A DNA stretch of 64,000 nt from Coleophoma eucalyptorum (taxonomy: Eukaryota > Ascomycota > Leotiomycetes > Helotiales > Dermateaceae): contig JALRME010000033.1 in assembly GCA_026120035.1 (NCBI GenBank), positions 1-64,000 on the forward strand. Direction: 5' to 3'. The notes beneath the pieces are model-generated. The model ran no database searches. It was given only the letters and a program-made list of their open reading frames with translations, and had not been told where the DNA came from. Shown here in pieces: positions 45,682-56,081 of this stretch (the first letter of the stretch is position 1; every line of letters starts with the position of its first letter). A program made the translations under genes and the position numbers.

Positions 45682-48600
45682 TTTGATTTTCGGCTTGAGC
45701 TCAGAAGAAAGATGAGAGTTAGGCGGAAGGTGCGGTATTAAATTCGTGTTTTGACGATTCTAAAGCTCTAGAGCGGAAAAATAACTTTCTTATACTTGAG
45801 CCCAATGCGGGGGCTGGACGGTCTCGGCAGCTAAGCTGAAGTTGATGACGGAGCAACGGCGGTTCTACTCATAGGATTGTAAGGTTTACGAGCCATGTCA
45901 ATGAATTTTACATCAATTCCTTAGCTCGGTATCAGTTTAATGTAAGGGCTGGCAAAATTACGTTAATTATCTTGTACGTAGCTTGCCATTTGATTTTCCA
46001 GACGACCTCACGCACGCTGGTAAGGGCAATAAAGTGCAAAATGTATTAACATCAGGCTCTGGAATGGTGAGTAAACGGTCCGATTACTATTGTGTTTAGT
46101 GCGGAACATTGTTCCTTAGACTAGTATCGGCTCGAGATGAATCAATAGGAGTATAGCTCGTATACATAAGCAATAGTGATCAATTGTGTAACTATCACTG
46201 GAGGACGACAATTGGCTAATGTAACAGCCGCAAATACAAACGTGATGTTCGCAGGTTTGCCTGAGTGGAAAGTCCGATTCGGTATGCATAACATATTGGA
46301 CAAAACCTTAACTCAGCCCTGGAACCATTAGCTATGGGCAGTCAGGTATGCACTAGGCATAGCGGGGCAATAATTTCAAATCATAACATAATAGTTAAAG
46401 TCACTGCCTAGAGCCCCCCGTATTTCTTACTGTCAAACTTTTGCGTTAGGATTGATGCTGTTTGGCTATAGCTTAAGTTCCCTATGGTTGCAGTCAAGGT
46501 TGTGTAAGGATCCGGGATTCATACTGCGGATGTAGGTAAGGGGACATCAACTCCTTTTAAATTGAGGGGCTGTTGGTGTTACCCGATCGTATCCCGTGCC
46601 CAATCACAGGAACGACTTCTTCGATCGAGGTTGGCATCAACCTGTATAATTTGAAGAGGCTGAGGGTGCGTCGTAGCTAATAATAAAATTCAACAGTTAG
46701 CTAGTTGGGGATAGAGATAAATCCTGTTGTCCTTGTTTCTGATATCTTTCTCCCCAAGAAAAATCGCTCGAGCCGAATATAAGAGAAAAATAAATACGAT
46801 CGTTAACATTTTGTATGATCTAGTTATCCCACCAGCTTGGGCAACAGGAGTGGTAACCCATACGCCACATATTGCCCTAGAAACCTCTGGAACAAGCTGT
46901 CAACGTTCTCGTAATGGAGAATAACGTTTTCGATACCGAGAAGGCTGGATCGCTTCACCCGCCCGTGCACCTAAGGCATTCTCCTGTGCTTCGTCCTGCG
47001 GGCCAAGAAGCCCTTTTTGTAGGTTATTGAGATTGTCGGGATCGACGTCTTTTTTCACAAGCATTCACCGATAGAGCTTATTCTAGGAGGCAGGGGCTAT
47101 AGTCAAAAACTCCACGAGAAATACACGTGTGGGATGCTGAGGTCAAGGGCCTCGGCGCTGCATCAAAGCTCCATGGCTGGACTCGATTGTATCATACAAT
47201 TTAGGTTTAGTAGATATCTTAAGTTGAAATTCCTTAGAGGAGACACCACAGCATTCATAAAGAATAGAAAAGTCGACAGCCTTCCATCCATTCTAGATAA
47301 CCCAAACTTACTCTTTATCAACGCAAACAAGAAGTTACAACAATGTCCAAAATATAGGAAAAATAGGATATTAAATTTCTTAGGATATTATCTTTGATCG
47401 CAAGACACTCAAGCTGAAAATGTATGTTGACGTGGTGGAAGCCGAAATCCTTTACTTTGAAGTCTCACAAGTTCCTAACCTATCGTTATTGGCCAAGAGA
47501 TCGGCTTCTGTTATGATGTTCAGGTGCAGTATAAGCGACGTCCATGCCCAGACACTGACGTGAGCCTTGTCAGGAGAATGTTGGGTAACGCTTTGGTTAT
47601 GGGTCAGGGTCGGATGTAAGGGGTAAGGGGGAGAGTTTAGAGTTTAGAGGATCATCCCTTGAGCCATACAACGTATTTTTACTATTAATTATTGTAGTGA
47701 TGTGAAGGAGATCATAGGAATGATACTTGCCTAAAAAGGCGGTTAAAAGCAACAAATCTACTATGCATAGTGAAGCAAGGCCGCAAGAAACAAAACGGTT
47801 TTGTACATCCTTGAAGCAGGTAAACCCACTCTTTGATATTCCTGATAAACATAGAAGAGAACTGCTTAATTGAATAACCAACTCATCTATGGTGAGGTCG
47901 CATTTTTACCTGAAAACAGTTAGACTAGCCAGAGAGTATCACCTGCCTCAATTATAGGCTCAGTGCCTGCACATCCATTTGATTCGTGACAGCTCACAAA
48001 TAAGCTTCTCGGGATGAAGGGGCAGGCATTGGTCATGCATGTACAGATTGGATGCGGGGTTTCGAGTGGACGTAGCAGGGAGATGCCAATCTCTGATCAT
48101 TGAATGTTACAATGTTCTCTCTTGTGCTGTGCTTTGCATTCGGTTAGCAGGCTTGCCGCTCTTGCACTAGTCATCAGCTCACCAGGGCATTCTCATAATC
48201 TTGAGCACGCTCATGTTGTTTGCTACCTCAAATTTGTTTTTATTAAATTTGATTGAAGCCGTTGAAAAGGCCTAAACAAGCCCGCGGAGGTCCCTAATAG
48301 ATTGTTTCCTAAATATATACTACTCTCATCTACGAAGTGAGTTGACTCAAATTTATATCATCAAGAAAAGTCCTACTATTTCTTTTATCCAAAACCTCCT
48401 CTCCCTAATTATGTATAGAATCTACCATCTTTAGGATTCGGTTTAAGCATTTCACCGTTACTCTTATCGCTGTCGCGGCCTCACTTTGAGACAGCGTTTC
48501 TTATACTATTTACTTTGCTTAGACTTTATATCGGGCCTTGTCGTGTTTTCACCGGTCTAATCAGAGAAAAAAGGCCCTGCAGGTCATCTGCTTTTATCCT

Positions 48601-49270
48601 TCCGACGCTTATGGGAAGAAATCTATCCCACTTTTGCGGAGGTGAGTTTATGCTTGAAAATGGGCAAATGATCCGCAACATGACTAACCCGGAAAGCAAT
48701 GAATTAATATTTTGCGAAGGTTTTTCTGGGTCCTTGATGGACTCCCTGGTGATGTTAAATAGACTAAATGAGGCATGTGCGGGATCCGTCAATTGATTGG
48801 ATAGTGTTATCATACGACTTAACGATAAATGCGTCGTTCCGGGCGCAATATTTACGCCAAGACTTACGTGATATTTGGTAAAAGCAAGGGTATCTATCAA
48901 ATCCAGTTGTTTGATATGTGAAAATACTGCCTTGTCCAGTATAGCAGGGATCCTGGGTTGGCGTAACCACAAAGTAGTTGAAAATCAAGTCCAAATTCAT
49001 CAGAAATAATTTGACTTCATTAATTTCTCCAACACGTTTATATATAAGTGGTTCTCCTACAGAAGCTGCTGTTTACATAGTTAAAGATAAACAGGTTTGG
49101 ATTATTGGTGGTCGCCACGTGCCCTTTACGTTACGAAGTGGAGAAAATTGATCATAGGGGATTGACGAGTGGTATATAAGAGCTGCATCATGAGTTTTTA
49201 TCTACTTGATGAGTATTGCATTACTTACAGCAATTTAAAACGGGCGTCAATATAGGCTGCTTCTTTGAAC
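45682..49270. other. Long gene-poor region (3.6 kb)
   Basis: Scattered open frames up to 148 codons (for example 48526-48972 minus) show no domain, no start context and no splice support. A 47.1-47.4 kb frame is AT-rich and probably chance. I recognise no tRNA, rRNA, CRISPR-like array or intact transposon. Confidence 0.5.
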
Positions 49271-50629
49271 ATGGTAGGTTTATTCTATCCGACCAATGCT
49301 GTAGTCAATACTAAACAAATAATAGGCTTTCTTTGCCACTGAGCTCTTGGGAGCTATTACTGCTCTCTGTAATTATAGCATTAAATTCATACTTTGAAAG
49401 CTGTACTGACATATAGACTAGCCTTTGTAAAAATTGCTACTGCTTCATGGGAACCCAATTCTACCTATAGCCAGAATGGTTTAACTTGGACCGATGGTGC
49501 GCTCCGCATGAACCAAATCCAGGTCTTTGGCACTCATAATAGTTATCACTATGAGGTCCCCTATGAGGCCAAGGAAGCTGAAATCTCGCTGTTAGGCAAC
49601 AGCAAGAGATACTGGTACTCTCACGCGTCACTCGATGTTCAGGCTGATTACATGGCCATACGCCAGTTCGAGCTAGACATCTGGCCTGACCCTGAGGGAG
49701 GCAATTATGCCAACCCTTTGATAGTTAGTATGGCCAATGTTACGGGACCCCCATCAGATGTAATGAGCCAGCCAGGTGCCAAGATCATGCATATTCCTGA
49801 CGCGGATGTCTGGGCTTCGTGCTATAGCTTGGTTTCATGCCTTACTGTCATTCGCAACTGGTCTAAGGCGCACCCAAAGCACGTACCTATCTCTGTAATG
49901 ACTGAGTTCAAGCTCGGCACCAATTTTGCTGACGAAGGAGGCGCCAAGACTCTTTACTGGAATGATACTGCCAACTTAGCTGCCCTCGATGCCGAGTTCC
50001 GCTCAGTATTCTCTGAGGACGAGATGATCAATCCTGACCATGTTCAACGTGGTAACCTCACACTAGAACAATCCATTCTAACTTATGGATGGCCTGATCT
50101 AGAGTCTGCTCGAGGTCGTGTCATGTTTCTCATGGATAGTAGCTATACCTCGATTAACGAGGCATATACTAACGGTAAGTTGAACCCGGTTGCAGCTCTT
50201 CAGCCTCAGATAGTATCGTGGCACTAACTCTCTCTGCCTTGGTTAGGCCGTCCGAATCTCGAAGGACGTGTCGTCTTCACCAACTCGAACCCCGGCTCCT
50301 CTGACTGTGCCTTCCAGAAGCTGAACCATCCGTACACGGACGAACTCCAAGCCAACATCCAGGAGCAGGTCAAGGCCAATTATTGGGTGCGCACCTTTGC
50401 TGATGATACCATCTCAACTATTTACAACACTTCATACAAGGACCATGCGCTGGCGAGTGGCGCCCAGGTTATGAGTACTGATTACCCAGCCTATGGCATG
50501 AGCTCTAGGTGGATGGTGGAGTACGCGGCCCGCTTCGACGGTGGTGTCTCAGTCAAGTGCAACGTAGTCAATGCACCTGCTAATTGTAGTGATGCTGATT
50601 TGGAGCCTGCTAGTTATGTTAAGCATTAG
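49271..50629 (+). CDS. Secreted PI-PLC-like phosphodiesterase (Ca2+-dependent phosphoinositide phospholipase C family)
   Basis: A four-exon model, 49271-49273, 49326-49368, 49422-50174 and 50247-50629, gives 393 residues. The first coding exon would be the ATG alone. The next two rebuild a signal peptide (MAFFATELLGAITALSFVKI, cleavage near ATA/SWEP). Without it the only upstream in-frame start is a TTG. The TIM-barrel phosphodiesterase is recognised by FGTHNSYH, the QFELDIWPDPEGG block and KIMHIPD with a second His, which are the catalytic region motifs. Later blocks are LESARGRVMFLMD and GRPNLEGRVVFTNSNPGS across the last intron. It is probably extracellular and may cleave phosphoinositides or glycerophospho-compounds. 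The 5' model is less certain than the rest. Confidence 0.8.
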
Positions 50630-51319
50630 AGGTTAGAGGAGGAGCTATTTATACCTTGATACAGGCGTCATCATGACTTTTGTAAGGACAGTATACAGAA
50701 TAAGAGAGTAGAGTCAGTGCTCTCGCTTCTCTGCGCTTTACAAAAAGGAAATTTAATAATAATTAACATAATATAAGAGAAATTTTGAGAGCTTAACTGA
50801 TTTTAGATATAAGTTAAGTTCTTAAAGGCATTATAACACCACATTTGGTACCTACCTTGCTTTAGAAAGAAGCCAAATTAAGGTATACAAAGAAAGTAAT
50901 CAAATATAGTAAAACCGATTGAAATAATAATACGTAGCAGATCGTAATACCAAATAAATAATAACATGATTGTTATGAGATCAGTACCAAGGATACTTTA
51001 CAGCTGAGAACTGCTCACGCAACGCTCAAGGCAGCCCCTCAGCTTAGGTAAAAGCGGCAACTGTTCATATGCGGGGGTTATAACGGATCTGGCTTTAGAA
51101 ACATATAGTATGCAGGTATGGAGCCTTATTAATTACCCAATAATATGAGCTGAGGTGTTCCTCATAAGCACAAGTCAGCCGACAACACCATAACTCCTAC
51201 ATCAACGTGCCAAAGGTCTTACGAATAGAACCAGTAGATCTGCTGTGTTGAATCATTACATACGTGTATTACTCCCAAATATATCTTAACATTTGCTCGA
51301 TATTTTGTTTCAAACTCTG
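50630..51319. other. Spacer between convergent PLC-like and DAO genes
   Basis: AT-rich 3' flanks. No gene or repeat was recognised. Confidence 0.5.
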
Positions 51320-52866
51320 CTAGTTACCTTTTTCAAGGCGCTCTTTCGAAGTTTTGAAAATCCTCGGCACACCGGTCTCTTCAAATGATTTTCCCTCCAG
51401 TACCATCTGCGCAATCCCTTTTGCCGCAAGGAAGATGACTGGCATCCCATGTCCATTGAATCCAGCAGCAATGAACTGGCCAGTTATGCCAGGAACGGCC
51501 CCAAAATGAGGCAGTGAGTCGGACGTGTACCCTTGAACTGCGAAAGAAGCAATCATTAGAATTCATCTGGGGAACTTCTGAGCAAGACTTCCATTGTGGA
51601 AAAAGAAATCAGACGAAGAGAGGTATCGGAATTTGACTTGCTTCCGGTCCAAATTTGATCAACGTAAGCTCCACTTTGTTCCCAGCCTTTGAAATTCCTC
51701 TGCATATATCCATGAAAATATTGCCTTGCTGGCTCGATCAAGGAATCATCGTCAACATTATTATACCACTGGGACTTGTCTGTCAGATAGCAGCTTTTAC
51801 CTCCGCCCACTATAATACTTCTATCGTCACGTTGAATTAGATAATCCCAGCCCTGGCCAAAGTTTATACAATAAGTATTGCTGAGTTGTGGTGCAGGTTG
51901 GTTTGTGGGAGTCTTGATACGTGTGCAAATCCCACGGACTGGAAATATTGTGCCCGTATACTGCGGCAGAATGGCGGAGGTGTAACCGTTTGTTGCAAAA
52001 ACAATTTTCTTGGCGCGAGTTACACCACGCGGGGTTTCAACTCGCCAATACCCTTCAGAGTCCTGCATCTCAGCGACTGATGAAACGGGGGTGTTTGTCT
52101 GTAGATTTACTCCCTTGGCAACCACAATACCCAATAGATGCGTGAACAGTTTGTATGGCCAGAGCTGCCCGGCACTGAGACTGAAGCAGCCTTGAGCTCC
52201 TTTCACACCGGAAACCTTTGAAGAGTTAGTTGGAAACCACATTTAAAGTAATTGAGAAATACTTACATCTTGCGCTTTCTGGCCTTCCGTGTACTCCCAA
52301 TCTTTCAAGAATTCCGGCCTTGACTGCTGAAGCAATTTGACAAGCTGACCCACCGCCGCCGCATACTTTTCATCAAGAACCACATGATTTGCCCTGGCAA
52401 AAGAGAGGTCACAGTCAATTTGTTCCTTTTCAACCAGATCTTTGATGGCCTGCACATGAGCCATCTCAAATAGTGCGACTTCTGCTACAGCTTCCAGCCC
52501 GTGTCGCTCTATGATATCTTCATCACTAACACTAGGCCTTAGATGGCCCCCTTTATTGGTCAGTAAATATCGTCGTGAGGTGTCCATAGATATCAAACTC
52601 AACTGACCATTTCGCCCAGTTGCACCAGAGCAGACTTGCCGAGCTTCAAATATCGCAATTGATGGCGGCGAGTTGTTTCCTTCAAGGAGATGATAGGTAG
52701 TCGTGATACCAGCATAGCCAGCACCTATAATAAGCACGTCAATTTCTCTAGGTAATTCCTCGGTCGTGCGATGCTCGTCAAGACTATGAAGCTCTGTCCT
52801 CCAGAAAGGCAACGTAGATTTTGGAGCAGGAAAACCACTGGCTTTGATCCTGCTTTCCTGTGCCAT
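51320..52866 (-). CDS. FAD-dependent oxidoreductase of the DAO family (glycine/sarcosine-oxidase-like)
   Basis: Three exons, 52866-52267, 52215-51642 and 51537-51320, give 463 residues. The Rossmann FAD motif IDVLIIGAGYAGITTTYHL lies near residues 43-61, followed by ATGRNGQLS. The C-terminal block WTGIQGYTSDSLPHFGAVPG spans the second intron, and QFIAAGFNGHGMPVIFLAAK is the second FAD-contact region. The second intron, 51641-51538, is GC-AG with the donor gcaagt; using it rebuilds the conserved WTG...GYTSD motif, whereas a GT donor does not. Such enzymes oxidise amines or amino acids with O2 or another acceptor. There is no signal peptide. The substrate is unknown. Confidence 0.88.
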
Positions 52867-53807
52867 CGTATAAACAGGACACCTGGAGAGAGCAGATATT
52901 CTATACCAGACTGTAAGGTTTCAAGACTAAAGCGGTGGCAATCGCATACAACTTCAAGACTTATATGAGTGTTTTGAAAGGTTCTAGAGTTAGAGGGGAG
53001 AGGCTTTATAGACAGGAAGGAGAGATAACCCTTTACTGGGGGTATTTCAGAGGTACCACAGGTGAGCAACAAAGGAGACATAGATAAGAAGAGCTTGGGT
53101 ACGATAAGGAACACATGAGTAGTGTTTGTGCTGAAGCTTGATAAACCGATACCGCCCCAGTGAAGAGGTCTGGAACAGGTAGGCACGAACCCTGTAGTTC
53201 TCAGCCACCATCTAAAGAACGATATTGTCGCAATTTGTTTGAGCTGTGGTTGGTCTAATGGTATGCATCCATCGCGTAATGTGCTTTTCAGGCTCGGAGG
53301 ACGTGTATGTCTATCTGAGGCACAGACGGATGCCGGTTAACCTAACCGGCCTATTACATGCTGTGAAGCAAGATAGGCTTGGAAGGCAACCTTCTGACAA
53401 TGGTCTACGAGGCAGATTCATTAAGTAGTGTGGCTGCTTAGTAGCTGATAAATAGATACAGAGTAGCTCAAATGGCATTGCTTGCTTATTTTTTTGACTA
53501 CTAAGTGGAGCGCTTGCTTTTAAGATAAAGCTAGAGAGCCAATCAAATTATATAAAATAAAGCCAAGACTTAATGTTCTTATTCCATGTAAATAATATGT
53601 ATTGACAGAAAGTTCAAAATAGTAAATATCATGGACGAGCCAGCCCCAATAACAGAGATCAAACACCTACAAAAACCGCATCTACCTTATTGCCAAAAGC
53701 GACCAGACGAGAAATAGACAGATGGAAATTCCTTCCACAGAGCTGAAAAATCTTCCAAGAAAAACAATGAATCCATCGAATGACATTTCATAAAATATAT
53801 CGGGCCT
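52867..53807. other. Intergenic region upstream of the DAO gene
   Basis: Promoter of the DAO gene and 3' flank of the T5orf172 gene. Short frames near 52.7-53.2 kb are shadows or chance. A tRNA A-box-like string near 53250 lacks a partner B-box. Nothing else was seen. Confidence 0.5.
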
Positions 53808-55553
53808 CTATAGGGCAACATGTAATGATACTCTGTAAGAGGAACTTGCCACCATCGTGCTACATGTAAGATAGTCACCTTCTTCTTTCATTCTCAAAAT
53901 ACCGCTAGGAATCCATCTCGGAATGTTTCGAACATTGACCGAATTCTTTGTCGCTTTCGAAGGTACTGGTATATAGTAGCTCTCTTCGATGTCAGCATCT
54001 ATCTCCACTTTGATACTGGCATCATTCTCTTCTCTGATGTCAAAATCATCTTCTTCTTTGATATCTGCCACGGAATCTTCAAGCATCCGTAATCTAAGCT
54101 CTATACCCAAGTTAGGAGTAGCAGCTAAATAAAAATCTTTAATAGCAGCAATCCAATCATACTTCAGAGCACCTGTATCATCATAAGGTTCGAGCTCCAT
54201 CCATAGCTTCAACATCTCCACACACTTCTTTGCTTGCTTCAAAGGCACATTAAACCACTCTTCATGTTTCGAAGTGCAACCAGTCCCACCATTACATCCG
54301 CCATTCACCAAGCTCTCGCGTAAACGCTCAGACATGAAGAAATGGTGCACCAATTTCTCCACTCTCGAGGCATTCATCGTGAAAACTTTGAATTTCAGGA
54401 TTGGTGTGTACTTGCACTGTTTCTCCCATTCATTCATCCTCTGCTCGACGTTCTTTGATCGTCCGATTTTGAGGTGGGAGCAATTCGGACGCATATATGC
54501 ATATATCCATCCCGGTTTACTTTCCAACGTGCTTAATGGGTGTAAAGCTCTCTCTTTGAACTTGTTATATGACGAACAGGTTTTGCTTTTCCAAAAGGAC
54601 TCAAATATTGCTGCGCTGGGTTGTCCTGGAGCTGATGCAGCTGCGGTCATGGAGCGAGTTTGTCGTCGAGAAGTGAGCTTATTAGGTACTAGACTTGGTG
54701 CAATGCCCGAGGTAGGTACTGGATTCGGAGCTTTTTCTTGCTTGTCATCCTGTGAAATGGCCTTGAGCCAGCTGTTCATGACTGATGACGCTTGACCTTG
54801 GTGCCATCGTCGACATAACATCGATTTAGCTAGTTCTTCGAGCATTTCTCGCATCTGAGGAGTTGGAGACCATGTTTCGCTCCATGTTTCGCGGAATATA
54901 TTTTGTAGAATCTTCTCGACTTCCCTAATACCTGCGGTTATATTTAGTTTACATCTTTTTCCTTTGGATGTTGTTCCACGACAGGTGAATTTGTCGTCTT
55001 CTGTGATGCCCAATTTCTCTTGTATCGTGGATTTTGCTGCTGATGATACTGAGGCTGGAGGTGACGTTGTCGATGGTGGTGCTTGAGTGCTAGCCGGTAC
55101 TGATCGACCATATGTTACTATCCTCTTTCGTTGTGATGGTCTTGAAGCCTGTGTTGGGACCTTATTTTCTGACGAAGACATTGTTTCCGGTAGCACTTCG
55201 CTTTTCCTCAGTGTGGACCGCCGCGCTGGAAGATCTTGCACCCAACTATCGTATATAATTTCAGAGTGTGTTAGATCTTTCCGATGAACGGCTTTGCACA
55301 AGAGCAAAACGGAAAGATTTGACAGCTGCGTGAGGTCATCCTTCGATCGCGATATGTTTTTCTTGCTGTTTAGATTGGCGATGATGGTTCTAATTTCATT
55401 CACGTCACCAACCCCTATTGGATTTGAGCACCTCTCCAGGATGCCGCGATTTCGCTTCTTCTTGTACCCAGCACACTTCCAGGTGTTGAGATGTTCTTGG
55501 ATAAGGATATCGTCAAGGACTGGTGTTGACCACGCTTGAGGTGATGTAGGCAT
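53808..55553 (-). CDS. T5orf172 (GIY-YIG-related, MUG113-type) domain protein
   Basis: A single exon of 581 residues from the ATG at 55553 (MPTSPQAW). The frame upstream begins at a TTG and overlaps a TATA-like stretch, so it is not used. The T5orf172 domain covers roughly residues 340-470: GWIYAYMRPNCSHLKIGRSK, then VEQRMNEWEKQCKYTPILKF, VEKLVHHFF and KHEEWFNVPLKQAKKCVEML. It is a GIY-YIG-like fold found in phage T5 and many fungal proteins. The N-terminal half has CRGTTSKGKRCKLNITAG, a possible small zinc/DNA-binding motif, and low-complexity Ser/Thr/Pro-rich linkers. The C-terminus is very acidic (DIKEEDDFDIREENDASI). Whether it acts as a nuclease is unknown. Proteins of this type are often expanded in fungal accessory regions. 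Confidence 0.82.
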   Translation of the reverse strand: MPTSPQAWSTPVLDDILIQEHLNTWKCAGYKKKRNRGILERCSNPIGVGDVNEIRTIIANLNSKKNISRSKDDLTQLSNLSVLLLCKAVHRKDLTHSEIIYDSWVQDLPARRSTLRKSEVLPETMSSSENKVPTQASRPSQRKRIVTYGRSVPASTQAPPSTTSPPASVSSAAKSTIQEKLGITEDDKFTCRGTTSKGKRCKLNITAGIREVEKILQNIFRETWSETWSPTPQMREMLEELAKSMLCRRWHQGQASSVMNSWLKAISQDDKQEKAPNPVPTSGIAPSLVPNKLTSRRQTRSMTAAASAPGQPSAAIFESFWKSKTCSSYNKFKERALHPLSTLESKPGWIYAYMRPNCSHLKIGRSKNVEQRMNEWEKQCKYTPILKFKVFTMNASRVEKLVHHFFMSERLRESLVNGGCNGGTGCTSKHEEWFNVPLKQAKKCVEMLKLWMELEPYDDTGALKYDWIAAIKDFYLAATPNLGIELRLRMLEDSVADIKEEDDFDIREENDASIKVEIDADIEESYYIPVPSKATKNSVNVRNIPRWIPSGILRMKEEGDYLTCSTMVASSSYRVSLHVAL

Positions 55554-55665
55554 CGCGAAGAAAGAGTAAGACAAGGATGCTTTATATTGCTGATAGAGAG
55601 TATTTGCGCAATATATCTCACAAGAAATGTCAAATATAGCACAGTATATAAAAATCAATAAATGG

Positions 55666-56081
55666 TTATAATTTCTCGATCAAATCCACGGCGCAGAATT
55701 GACTACCCCGTAAGCTGTTGTCGCTATCAATGGTTATGGACAGGATTAAGGCATGACCGCCCACACGAGACTTATAGCATAGGGAACAGAAGGTGTTCAA
55801 CCCCTCAGTAAAGTCACCAGTGCCAGCTACCTGGACCCAAACAGTGGCCTGCAGAAATAATGCCTCATCACCAGGCATGGCATGCTGGATATGGTGCAAA
55901 GCTGAGAAAACTTGCATACTTCCGACCACGTTACCAACAGGTCAGGCTTCGCGCCGGCCCGTTGCTTCACAGCTGCCGCTGAATTGTAACAAACGATGAC
56001 GATCACAAGCCAATATAGCATGGTTATGTTTGAATTTAGCTTGTTGGTGGTGGCTGACATGGTGGGTATTTGGAGTGGCAT
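55666..56081 (-). CDS. Possible small secreted protein gene (two overlapping frames)
   Basis: A minus-strand ATG frame at 56081 contains a hydrophobic signal-like segment (MLYWLVIVIVCYNSAAA). It overlaps a second frame (SMQVFSALHHIQHAM through GDFTEGLNTFCSLCYKS) ending at 55666. The two would make a secreted protein of about 130 residues if a one-base frame change or small intron near 55925 joins them. I found no convincing donor and acceptor, so this may be a decayed gene. The family was not recognised. Confidence 0.25.

Noticed and set aside
48526..48972. 148-codon minus frame, and a weakly similar HVSxG stretch at 58537-58797
   Set aside because: The resemblance covers only a handful of residues; no family and no gene signals.
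53246..53270. tRNA A-box-like string ggttggtctaatggtatg
   Set aside because: No matching B-box or cloverleaf could be built downstream.
55554..55658. N-terminal extension of the T5orf172 protein
   Set aside because: It starts with TTG, not ATG, and reads through an AT-rich TATA-like promoter stretch.
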